Part shown: in pieces, positions 1 to 7,062 of the stretch | Position numbering within the stretch: the first letter of the stretch is position 1 | How the letters are laid out: the number at the start of each line of letters is the position of its first letter | Assembly: GCF_900141815.1 (NCBI RefSeq) | Contig: NZ_FQYR01000008.1 | Coordinates: forward strand, 62,001-126,000 | Direction: 5' to 3' | DNA: 64,000 nucleotides | From: Rubritalea squalenifaciens DSM 18772 | GTDB lineage: Bacteria; Verrucomicrobiota; Verrucomicrobiia; Verrucomicrobiales; Akkermansiaceae | Position numbers and translations under genes: made by a program | Notes under the pieces: generated by a model | What the model was told of the DNA's origin: nothing | Database searches by the model: none | The model's input: only the letters and a program-made list of their open reading frames with translations

Positions 1-565
1 TCTTGACCGCGCCTTCAGCGACCACGAGTGGAGCCGTCTTACGCTTGCTGTCTTCCTCATCGCGCTTACCGAGTTCGTCTACGATTCCCTCAGCGGCACG
101 GCGCTGCCTGCGAACTTCCTCGCTGGCATCGATATAAATTTTAAACGGAGTATCCGGGAACACCACGGAGCCGATGTCACGGCCCTCCATCACCACACTG
201 CCCAGCTGCAGATAATCACGTTGTCTCTGCACCAGCAGCTCACGCACCTCAGGAATGGCGGCGACCTTGGACACACGCTGGTTCACGGCGTCCTGGCGTA
301 GCGCGTCTCCGGGATCGACTCCATCTACTAGGATGGTGGACAGGTTGTCGCTCACGCCACAGCTGAACTCCACCTCGCCTAACATCTTGATCACAGCCTC
401 GCTATCAGCAGGATCTACGTCCTTCTGAATCGTTGCCCATGCCACAGCACGGTACATGGCCCCCGTGTTCACCATGATCAAACCCAGGCGTTTGGCCAAG
501 GTCTTTGCCACGGTGCTTTTGCCGGAGGCAGCCGGTCCGTCGATTGCAATTGCTATATTCTCCAT
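1..565 (-). CDS. cmk: Cytidylate kinase (partial, 3' end beyond window)
   Basis: Phosphorylates CMP and dCMP in pyrimidine nucleotide salvage; cytoplasmic. Read by translating the minus strand from the ATG at 563-565. The protein opens with MENIAIAIDGPAASGKST, the P-loop typical of bacterial CMP kinase, followed by the NTGAMYRAV substrate segment. The conserved EGRDIGSVVFPD stretch comes further on. About 188 codons are visible and the C-terminus lies off the left edge. It begins 15 bases after the aroA stop, so it is the third gene of a tyrA-aroA-cmk transcription unit. An aroA-cmk linkage is a frequent bacterial arrangement. Confidence 0.95.
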   Translation of the reverse strand, partial: MENIAIAIDGPAASGKSTVAKTLAKRLGLIMVNTGAMYRAVAWATIQKDVDPADSEAVIKMLGEVEFSCGVSDNLSTILVDGVDPGDALRQDAVNQRVSKVAAIPEVRELLVQRQRDYLQLGSVVMEGRDIGSVVFPDTPFKIYIDASEEVRRQRRAAEGIVDELGKRDEEDSKRKTAPLVVAEGAVK

Positions 566-580
566 CACTACTGCCTTTCC

Positions 581-1864
581 TTAGCGTACGCTGACGCTCT
601 CTAGTTTTTCGAAGTAATCCGGGAAGGTCTTCGCCGTGCAGCCCGGGTCATTGATAGTTACCGACACAGGATCGAGAGCCAGCAGGGAGAAACACATCGC
701 GATGCGGTGATCGTTATAGGTATCGATCGCTGCATGCTTGAGCTCAGCCGGAGGAGTCACTTCAATGAAGTCTTCACCTTCTACGACTTCGGCACCCACC
801 TTGCGGAGCTCCGTGGCCATGGCGAAGAGACGGTCAGTTTCCTTCACGCGCCAGTTGTAAATGTTGCGAATCGCCGTGGTTCCCTCGGCAAACAAGGCCG
901 TGGTCGCGATAGTCATGGCAGCATCCGGGATGTGGTTCATATCCTGATCCACAGCAGTCAGCTTACCGCTCTCGACTGCCACGTAGTCATCACCCCACTC
1001 CACTTTGGCACCCATGTCTTCCAGCACATCGGCAAAACGCACATCACCCTGGATGCTCTTCTTGCCAATACCGGTCACCTTCACGCGGCCACCTTTGATA
1101 GCAGCGGCGGCAAGAAAGTAGGAAGCTGATGAGGCATCACCCTCAACGAGGAAGGAACCCAGAGCCTGATAGGTCTGGCCGGATTTCACAAGGAAGCGCT
1201 CGTAGTTGTCATTCTCCACAGTCACACCGAACTGAGCCATCGTGTGGATGGTGATATCGATGTATGGCTTGCTCACCAGCTCGCCTACGATCTCAATCTC
1301 TGTATCGGCCTTCGCCAAGGGAGCAGACATCAAAACCGCGGTCAGGAACTGGCTGGAAATGGAACCATCGATGGAAATCTTACCACCGGCAAATCCATCC
1401 GCAGTGATCTTCAGCGGCGGATAGCCTTCGCTCTTCAAGTAGTCGATCTGGCAACCACCCTGGCGCATCGCATCCACGAGAGCATCGATCGGGCGCTCCT
1501 CCATGCGAGGCTCACCAGTCAGGGTAAACTCGCCTTTGCCCAGGCAGAGCGCCGCGCTCAGTGGGCGCATCGCTGTACCCGCATTTCCCAGATAGAGCTC
1601 ATAGCTGCCAGCATCTGTCAGCGGACCACCTTTACCTGTGACCACACAGCGGGTGCCATCCTCAGAGAGTTCATAGTCCACACCGAGCTGCTTCAAGGCA
1701 CCCAGCATGTAGCGCACGTCGTCACTATCCAGCAAATTGGTAATCTCTGTCTTTCCCTCTGCCAGAGCCGCCAACAACAAGGCCCTGTTAGAAAGACTCT
1801 TCGAGCCCGGCAGGTGAATCTCACCCTCGATCTTCTTGATCGGCTCCAGTGTAATACTTTCCAT
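581..1864 (-). CDS. aroA: 3-phosphoshikimate 1-carboxyvinyltransferase (EPSP synthase)
   Basis: Sixth step of the shikimate pathway: joins shikimate-3-phosphate and PEP to give EPSP. 427 residues, the normal length for the family. Visible motifs are [17 protein letters not shown] near the N-terminus (substrate-binding Lys and Ser), [12 protein letters not shown] (the PEP-binding loop) and DHRIAM near the C-terminus. The start is the ATG at 1862-1864, 21 bases after tyrA ends. Its neighbours tyrA and cmk on the same strand suggest co-expression of aromatic amino-acid synthesis with nucleotide supply. In the PEP-binding loop the residue after GNAGTA is Met, which differs from the common GNAGTAMR only in surroundings, so nothing unusual is claimed. 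Confidence 0.97.
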   Translation of the reverse strand: MESITLEPIKKIEGEIHLPGSKSLSNRALLLAALAEGKTEITNLLDSDDVRYMLGALKQLGVDYELSEDGTRCVVTGKGGPLTDAGSYELYLGNAGTAMRPLSAALCLGKGEFTLTGEPRMEERPIDALVDAMRQGGCQIDYLKSEGYPPLKITADGFAGGKISIDGSISSQFLTAVLMSAPLAKADTEIEIVGELVSKPYIDITIHTMAQFGVTVENDNYERFLVKSGQTYQALGSFLVEGDASSASYFLAAAAIKGGRVKVTGIGKKSIQGDVRFADVLEDMGAKVEWGDDYVAVESGKLTAVDQDMNHIPDAAMTIATTALFAEGTTAIRNIYNWRVKETDRLFAMATELRKVGAEVVEGEDFIEVTPPAELKHAAIDTYNDHRIAMCFSLLALDPVSVTINDPGCTAKTFPDYFEKLESVSVR

Positions 1865-1885
1865 GATTCTTCGTGTTTGAAAATT

Positions 1886-2728
1886 TTAGATCAGACTTCT
1901 GCGTTTCTTCGCCTCATCCAGATAGGCGTGCAGTGCCTCCCGGTCTTCCTTCTCCAGCATGTCCATCAGCTTGACCAGATCACCGATACTCTCACGCATG
2001 GAGCGCTGCAGAGCATCCCGGTTCTCCATCATAATCTCAGTCCAGAGGGTCGGATCCCCTCCCGCCACGCGGGTCGTATCGCGCATTCCTCCGCCGCACA
2101 AGTCGGCAATGTCATCAAAAGCCAGCCCCACGGTCGCGCCCACACAGGCAAGCACATGCGGGAAATGACTGACGCGCGCTACGGCGTAGTCGTGATCCTC
2201 AGCAGTCATGCGGCGTACCCGACAGCCCAGTGACAGCCAAAAGGCCTCCACCTGCTTGACGCTATCCTCATCCACTCCGCCGTCATTGGTCACTAGACAA
2301 GTGGCACCATCCAGCAGATCGTCCTTCGCGGCTTCCATGCCAGTCTGCTCGGAACCCGCCATCGGGTGACTCCCGACGAAGCGAATCTTGGTACCCTTGA
2401 GCGTAGGAGCCAACATCTCGTGCACCATGCGCTTCACGCTGCCCACATCGGTCAGCAGGATTTCCCGCTCACCGGCCACTTCCACGATCTTCTCCACCAG
2501 TTTCGGCATCACTCCCACTGGAGTGGCCAAAATCACCAGATCAGCCTCCTTAACCGCCTCTTCGAGATCCGTGGTGACGGACTCGATGCCCACGGACTGA
2601 GCGACCTTCAGCGGCTCCTCGCGTCGTCCCCACAGGGTCACCTGGCAGCCGGATAGCTTTTTGACGGCGGACAAAGCCACCGATCCACCCAGCAACCCCG
2701 GGCCTAATATGGTCACGCGTTCGAACAT
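1886..2728 (-). CDS. tyrA: Prephenate dehydrogenase family protein
   Basis: Oxidative decarboxylation of prephenate (or arogenate) toward tyrosine, NAD(P)-dependent. 280 residues. The N-terminus carries the Rossmann motif ILGPGLLGGSVALSA. LLTDVGSVK and FVGSHPMAGSEQTG are typical TyrA signatures, the latter holding the catalytic His region. An ARVSHFPHV segment lies in the helical C-terminal domain. There is no fused chorismate mutase or ACT domain. The ATG at 2726-2728 lies only about 19 bases downstream of a terminator hairpin belonging to the gene behind it. A promoter-like pair overlaps that hairpin (see the promoter entry), so the tyrA mRNA may have almost no leader. First gene of the tyrA-aroA-cmk unit. 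Confidence 0.95.
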   Translation of the reverse strand: MFERVTILGPGLLGGSVALSAVKKLSGCQVTLWGRREEPLKVAQSVGIESVTTDLEEAVKEADLVILATPVGVMPKLVEKIVEVAGEREILLTDVGSVKRMVHEMLAPTLKGTKIRFVGSHPMAGSEQTGMEAAKDDLLDGATCLVTNDGGVDEDSVKQVEAFWLSLGCRVRRMTAEDHDYAVARVSHFPHVLACVGATVGLAFDDIADLCGGGMRDTTRVAGGDPTLWTEIMMENRDALQRSMRESIGDLVKLMDMLEKEDREALHAYLDEAKKRRSLI

Positions 2729-2736
2729 CGTGCAGC

Positions 2737-2776
2737 GATATAAAAAGCGCCGAGCCCTGATTGCAAGACTCGGCGC
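2737..2776 (-). terminator. Intrinsic terminator of the 2807-3232 lipoprotein gene
   Basis: On the minus strand an 8-bp perfect GC-rich stem (GCGCCGAG / CTCGGCGC, 2769-2776 with 2747-2754) is followed by TTTTTATAT. It ends the transcript of the lipoprotein gene and lies just before tyrA. Confidence 0.8.
2738..2766 (-). promoter_or_regulatory. Candidate tyrA promoter overlapping the terminator
   Basis: On the minus strand TTGCAA (2761-2766) is followed after exactly 17 bases by TTATAT (2738-2743). The tyrA ATG begins about 10 bases further on, which would give a nearly leaderless mRNA. The pair uses the loop and U-tract of the terminator hairpin. Matches are 4/6 to each consensus box, so this is only a candidate. 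Confidence 0.35.
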
Positions 2777-2806
2777 GAAAATGATACATTTAATTGTGTC
2801 TATCCC

Positions 2807-3232
2807 TTAAGGCACACGGAACTTGTGAGCTGGGTTCGGATCGTGAGGATCGCGAACGAGGGTGCCGCTTGGGATACCGCGCACGTCTACCTGATTCTTG
2901 GTGTACGGGTTAAAGACATAGCCTGCCTTCCCTGGAACTGGATCTGCGTACTGATAAGTACCGGGAGTAGGATTGGGCGTTGGAGTCGGGTCAACGTTGG
3001 TGCCGGCTTGGCCACCACCTGCATTTCCCATAGCCTCTTGCTGCTCCAAGCGGCGGCGTGCCTCTTCGAGCTGGCGCTGTGCATCGTCACCTACGGTTGC
3101 TGTTCTCTGCGCAGGATCTACACGGTCTGTTGGCACCGGACGATCATACGGAGATGGCGGATAAGGTGGGTAACATGACGTCACCAGACCGCAGAATGCC
3201 ACGGACATCATGGATACGAGAGATTTTTTCAT
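2807..3232 (-). CDS. Small proline-rich lipoprotein of unknown function
   Basis: Not recognised as a known family. 141 residues. The N-terminus MKKSLVSMMSVAFCGLVTSC is a lipoprotein signal with lipobox LVTSC, so Cys20 is the likely acylated residue and the protein should be membrane anchored outside the cytoplasm. The mature part opens with a Tyr/Pro-rich stretch (YPPYPPSPYDRP). A short Gln/Glu/Arg-rich segment that could form a coiled coil follows, then a Gly/Pro/Thr-rich linker. The compact C-terminal motif (DPVPGKAGYVFNPYTKNQVD) resembles the small 'V.G..G.V.SPY' tails of other exported bacterial proteins. Single gene with its own terminator downstream. Confidence 0.8.
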   Translation of the reverse strand: MKKSLVSMMSVAFCGLVTSCYPPYPPSPYDRPVPTDRVDPAQRTATVGDDAQRQLEEARRRLEQQEAMGNAGGGQAGTNVDPTPTPNPTPGTYQYADPVPGKAGYVFNPYTKNQVDVRGIPSGTLVRDPHDPNPAHKFRVP

Positions 3233-3316
3233 AAAAAGTTCTTTTATTGAATGATTTTGGGCGAAAAGGCTACAAAAGCAGCAGCGATGTTATGATGAAG
3301 CCGAAAGACCCTAAAG

Positions 3317-3862
3317 TCAAGTAACTCCAACATTTTTACGGAGTATGCTAGCAGCATTTATCATCGGGTTCAAGAGATCTGTGCCATCCTGACAGACGCT
3401 GCAGCTGAGATATCCCTTACTATCTTTGCCTTCATGCATACATGGACAATGAGATAGAGAAAGATAAACTTCTATTCCGAGAAAGATCGCCCCACCCGCG
3501 CCGAGAACTGTAGCCAGCAAACTAAGAGCCAGAACTTGCGGCTGTCCCGTCAACTCGGAAACTAGACCAGAAGGCTTCAGAGCCATGACAACCACCAGCA
3601 TGACGCTACCCGCGTACACGGACTTGGCGAGGGTGAGGGTCTTATCAGAAAGACTCTGGCGCAGAGAGGATTCCCTCACCAGACCAGCAGCCAAGATAAT
3701 GCCAGCCACCCACCAATCAAGGCAGTCGCTAAGGACGGCCAAACAGACCAGCAGGGTGCAGCCCGTACCTTGCCGTGTGGAGACGAAGCGCAGGACCGGC
3801 GAGACAAACCCGGCGGCTTTGCCCAGTGACTTCATTCTCACCACATCAGATACTGGATACAT
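3317..3862 (-). CDS. Small membrane protein of unknown function
   Basis: Not recognised. About 180 residues from the ATG at 3860-3862; a GTG at 3910 or an ATG at 3835 are alternative starts. Three hydrophobic segments are visible: around GCTLLVCLAVL...WWVAGIILAAG, around SVMLVVVMAL, and around VLALSLLATVLGAGGAIFLGI. A short loop or C-terminal tail follows with CPC and CSVC cysteine pairs that could bind a metal. Stand-alone gene, 84 bases upstream of the lipoprotein gene on the same strand. The function cannot be guessed from sequence. Confidence 0.6.
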   Translation of the reverse strand: MYPVSDVVRMKSLGKAAGFVSPVLRFVSTRQGTGCTLLVCLAVLSDCLDWWVAGIILAAGLVRESSLRQSLSDKTLTLAKSVYAGSVMLVVVMALKPSGLVSELTGQPQVLALSLLATVLGAGGAIFLGIEVYLSLSHCPCMHEGKDSKGYLSCSVCQDGTDLLNPMINAASILRKNVGVT

Positions 3863-4024
3863 TGTCTTGGTGATTCTACTTTGTGGTAGTAGGATGCATC
3901 GCCAAAGCACACCCCAAAAACAGAGTGCCGCAGAGAAAAACGATACACTAACATAGAAGCATAAGTATCAATACATTGCCACTCATTTCCTCAATCTTTT
4001 TCGCACCCCTAACATTGCTAAACC

Positions 4025-5059
4025 ATGGAGATAGAAGCCATTACAGCAGAACTGATAGAAGCCATTTCTAACGAATCCCCCCAGGAATGGGACTTCGACA
4101 GCCTCGCCAAGAAAATCTTCGCCTATCAGTACGCGCACAACGCCCCCTACCGCGCCTATTGCGATGCCCATGGTATCTCCCCGTCTGAGGAGCTTCACTG
4201 GCAGGATATCCCTGCCGTACCGACAGACGCCTTTAAATCCACCAACAATCCCACCTGCCTGCCGGAAGAAAAGCGCGGCAAGCACTTCAAAACTTCCGGC
4301 ACGACCGGTGAGACCCAGGGCACTCACTACTTCCAGGACACCAGCCTCTACGAGAAATCCATCATCGAGGGATGGAAGGACGCCGGCCTGCCCGCCATCT
4401 ACAACTGCCTCATCCTTTCCCAGCCGCCCGAGGAAATGCCCCACTCTTCTCTCGTGCACATGATGCAGACACTGCGCGACCATTTTGCACCAGAGGCCAC
4501 CTTCCTCATCCGCGAGGGCCACATCTCCATCGCAAAGATCCGCCAGGCTATCCAGCAAGGCTCGCCCATCACCATCTTCGGCACCGCCCTCGCCTTCCTC
4601 CACCTTTTCGAGAGCATTGATGAACCGCTTGAGCTTCCAGACGGCAGCTGGGCCATGGAAACCGGCGGCTACAAAGGCTCAGGTCGCAGTCTCTCCAAAA
4701 AGGAACTCTACGCACTCTTTGAGGAAAAGCTGGGACTTCCCGCCTCACGCATCTGGAACGAATACTCCATGACCGAGCTCAGCTCCCAGTTCTACACCCG
4801 GGAGATCGACCGCCCCCACAGCGGCCCACCATGGACCCGCATCAAAGTCGTCAACCCAGAGACCGGAGCGCAGGTCAAGCCCGGCGAAACCGGCTACCTT
4901 CACATCTACGACCTCGCCAACCTCCACTCCGTGCTCGCCATCCGCACCCAGGACCTCGCCACTTATCACGACGAACGCTCCTTCACCCTCATCGGCCGTG
5001 ACCCCTCTGCCATCCCCAGAGGCTGTTCGAGGTCGGCGGATGAGACGTTGTCGAGGTGA
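4025..5059 (+). CDS. LuxE-like acyl-protein synthetase / acyltransferase
   Basis: Resembles the LuxE family. LuxE activates a fatty acid with ATP and passes the acyl group to a protein thiol, supplying LuxC reductase in bacterial bioluminescence. 344 residues, close to the usual 350-380. The N-terminus carries the FAYQYAHNAPYRAYC type of segment. FKTSGTTGETQGTH is the adenylate-forming phosphate-binding loop seen in LuxE and acyl-CoA ligases. WNEYSMTELSSQFYT is the A5-like motif, and the C-terminus GRDPSAIPRGCSRSADE carries the conserved RGCS Cys/Ser region. The partner LuxC-like gene lies 0.6 kb downstream on the same strand. No luxA, luxB or luxD is nearby, so luminescence is not implied. 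A fatty-aldehyde, wax or lipid modification role is possible. Confidence 0.85.
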   Translation: MEIEAITAELIEAISNESPQEWDFDSLAKKIFAYQYAHNAPYRAYCDAHGISPSEELHWQDIPAVPTDAFKSTNNPTCLPEEKRGKHFKTSGTTGETQGTHYFQDTSLYEKSIIEGWKDAGLPAIYNCLILSQPPEEMPHSSLVHMMQTLRDHFAPEATFLIREGHISIAKIRQAIQQGSPITIFGTALAFLHLFESIDEPLELPDGSWAMETGGYKGSGRSLSKKELYALFEEKLGLPASRIWNEYSMTELSSQFYTREIDRPHSGPPWTRIKVVNPETGAQVKPGETGYLHIYDLANLHSVLAIRTQDLATYHDERSFTLIGRDPSAIPRGCSRSADETLSR

Positions 5060-5091
5060 GTCTACCACTTCCAATCATGAGATGAGTAGTC

Positions 5092-5571
5092 TTAGTAGCA
5101 GCGCCCCCTGGGGTGTCCGCCTATTTTGCTAAAACTATTTCGGGGGACATCAGGTAGTTGCGAGTTTTTGATAGCCTCGTAAACCCTCAGAGATTCATTG
5201 TCTTGCTTTGTAGACTCCCAATAAACGATCTCAATTGGATATACGCAGTATCTTCCATCAGGGCTGACTACTGCGTCTACAGCATCTTCTCCTTTCTGCT
5301 TCTCATGCCTCACTTGGACGACATTCCACCCAAAAGAATTTTTGAGTAGTATCGCGTATACCAAGCCGATAGCGGACTTATTTTTCCCGGTGAACGACAA
5401 TGTAAATGGTTTTTCAACTGTATCGCTTAGAAGATGACTAATCCTTTTCACTTCTCGCTCACACGCTTCTGGGCATTCTGGAATATTGTTTATCCGAAGT
5501 ACCTCTCTACCGAAATTTAGAACATCCAAGAAAAGATCATAATCACTGATAGGCTCACTTACTAGCTTCAT
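5092..5571 (-). CDS. AT-rich unknown gene between the luxE-like and luxC-like genes
   Basis: Not recognised. 159 residues, starting MKLVSEPISDYDLFL at the ATG 5569-5571. No signal peptide or membrane segment is evident. It looks like a soluble mixed alpha/beta protein with a segment FSFTGKNKSAIGLVYAILL-like in the middle and a Gly/Arg/Cys tail. The gene is clearly AT-richer than both neighbours and opposite in strand, and it separates two genes that work together in known systems. This suggests a late insertion. No mobile-element ends or direct repeats were seen at its borders. Confidence 0.65.
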   Translation of the reverse strand: MKLVSEPISDYDLFLDVLNFGREVLRINNIPECPEACEREVKRISHLLSDTVEKPFTLSFTGKNKSAIGLVYAILLKNSFGWNVVQVRHEKQKGEDAVDAVVSPDGRYCVYPIEIVYWESTKQDNESLRVYEAIKNSQLPDVPRNSFSKIGGHPRGRCY

Positions 5572-5683
5572 TGGTTGTAGCTTGCATCATCGTTCCACGC
5601 TCTGCCATCTGATTTTTGGTGTTAATCCCCCACTCTCACACTAGACAAGCCGCCCGGGCTGTGCAGAGTCTTTCTTGAGCACT

Positions 5684-6745
5684 ATGACCACCCAGCAACG
5701 AGCAGACATCCTCGCCACAATCTGTGCAGACTACACAGCGTTCCTCGGCGAATTCTCCGCAGACGACCTCATCGACTGGGTCACGCTGGAGCTGCAGCAT
5801 GACGAGGCGCTGGACGCCTTCGTCCCTTATGGAGATATCCGTAGCAAAGCGGTCCCGCTCAGCCCCGTCGTCCATGTGGTCAGTGGCAATACTCCGCACG
5901 CCGCCCTTCAGAGCATCCTGCGTGGGCTGCTGCTTGGAGCGGAGAACATCGTCAAACTCCCCTCCAGCGGCCTTCCGGAGGTAGAAGAATTTGCCGGTAA
6001 ACTCCCAGCGGAGCTCCAGCCTCTGCTCACTCTCAGCCCTCGGCTCGACCAAGCTACCCTATCCAAGGCCAAGGCTGTCGTCGCCATCGGGTCGGACGAA
6101 GCCATCGCCGCGATCCATTCCCGCCTCAGCGCTCACCAACGCTTCATACCCCACGGCCATAAACTCAGCATCGGCCTCATCGAGCAGCCCAGCACGGATG
6201 CCGCCACCAAGGCCGCACGCGACATCGGCCTGTTCAACCAGCAAGGCTGCCTCTCCCTCCACACCGTCTACGTGAAGGAATCCCCGCAGGAATTCGCCCG
6301 TATGCTGGCCACCGCCATGCAGCGCTTTGAAGAGGATAACCCTCGTGGTCCCATCTCCGTTTCCGAATCTGGTGCCATCTCCAACCTGCGCGAGACCTAC
6401 CGCTACCACGCTGCCGTAGAACCGGAGAACTACCTCTTGCTAGAAAGCAAGCAAGGCACCGCCTGGACCATCATTTTCGAGAACAACGCGCATCTCGTCC
6501 CCTCCCCGCTGAACCGCACCGTCTACGTCCGCCCCTGGCCGGTGGACCTCAGTGAACTGGGCAGCGAAACCCAATATCTCTCCACCATCGCCTTGGAACC
6601 ACTGGATGAACTGTTAGAAGAAGTCGAGCCTCTCTCCCCTCCGCGCATCTGCTCACTGGGCGAGGGCCAGCAGCCGCCACTCATCTGGCACCACGACGGC
6701 TTTCCCCCACTTTCCTCCCTCGTCAGCTGGCGAGACATCCATTAA
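5684..6745 (+). CDS. LuxC-like acyl-CoA / acyl-protein reductase
   Basis: Resembles the LuxC reductase family, which takes an activated fatty acyl group, forms a thioester on a catalytic Cys and reduces it with NADPH to aldehyde. About 353 residues from the ATG at 5684 (a TTG lies three codons upstream), somewhat shorter than LuxC (about 480). Visible features are the VVHVVSGNTPHAALQSILRG segment with its Asn-containing motif, LLGAENIVKLPSS, and GLFNQQGCLSLHTVYV, the aldehyde-dehydrogenase-like Cys loop with the likely nucleophile. The only plausible partner is the LuxE-like protein upstream. infA and selB follow closely downstream. Confidence 0.82.
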   Translation: MTTQQRADILATICADYTAFLGEFSADDLIDWVTLELQHDEALDAFVPYGDIRSKAVPLSPVVHVVSGNTPHAALQSILRGLLLGAENIVKLPSSGLPEVEEFAGKLPAELQPLLTLSPRLDQATLSKAKAVVAIGSDEAIAAIHSRLSAHQRFIPHGHKLSIGLIEQPSTDAATKAARDIGLFNQQGCLSLHTVYVKESPQEFARMLATAMQRFEEDNPRGPISVSESGAISNLRETYRYHAAVEPENYLLLESKQGTAWTIIFENNAHLVPSPLNRTVYVRPWPVDLSELGSETQYLSTIALEPLDELLEEVEPLSPPRICSLGEGQQPPLIWHHDGFPPLSSLVSWRDIH

Positions 6746-6817
6746 ACACTTTAAAAAACCGACGCCCCAGCGTCGCCCCCCCAATTAACGATTAACAATT
6801 CACCAATAACGAGTCCC

Positions 6818-7039
6818 ATGAAAGACGCACCTATCTCCACCACTGGCACCATCCTCGAGAAACGCGAGGACAACATGACCTTCCTCGTCAAGCTCCCCAA
6901 TGGAAAGGTCGTGCTCGGCCACCTGCAGAAGAAGAATGCCGACCTGCGCGATTCCCTCCAGCCAAACGAAACCGTCCAGCTGGAAATGACTCCCTTTGAT
7001 TTTGAAAAAGCCCGCATCGTCGCCCGCGTAGAAGCGTAA
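6818..7039 (+). CDS. infA: Translation initiation factor IF-1
   Basis: A single S1/OB-fold domain that binds the ribosomal A site during initiation. 73 residues, the expected size. The pattern GTILEKREDNMTFLVKLPNG...VLGHL...ETVQLEMTPFDFEKARIV follows IF-1 (E. coli GTVLE...F.V.L.NG..V.AHI...V.VELSPYDL..GRIV). Bacterial infA usually sits after map/secY in the spc-alpha region. Here map is followed by a penicillin-binding protein gene and infA lies about 10 kb away, 23 bases upstream of selB. It could be a second IF-1 copy; another may exist elsewhere in the genome. Confidence 0.85.
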   Translation: MKDAPISTTGTILEKREDNMTFLVKLPNGKVVLGHLQKKNADLRDSLQPNETVQLEMTPFDFEKARIVARVEA

Positions 7040-7062
7040 AGCAAACTGCTCTCTCTGTAATC

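Noticed and set aside
707-1129. Open frame of 140 codons on the plus strand opposite aroA
   Set aside because: Lies entirely inside a certain gene on the other strand, and the translation has no family features; many such mirror frames occur opposite long GC-biased genes here.
4025-6745. A bioluminescence operon
   Set aside because: Only LuxE-like and LuxC-like genes are present; neither luciferase subunit nor the LuxD thioesterase is in the window.
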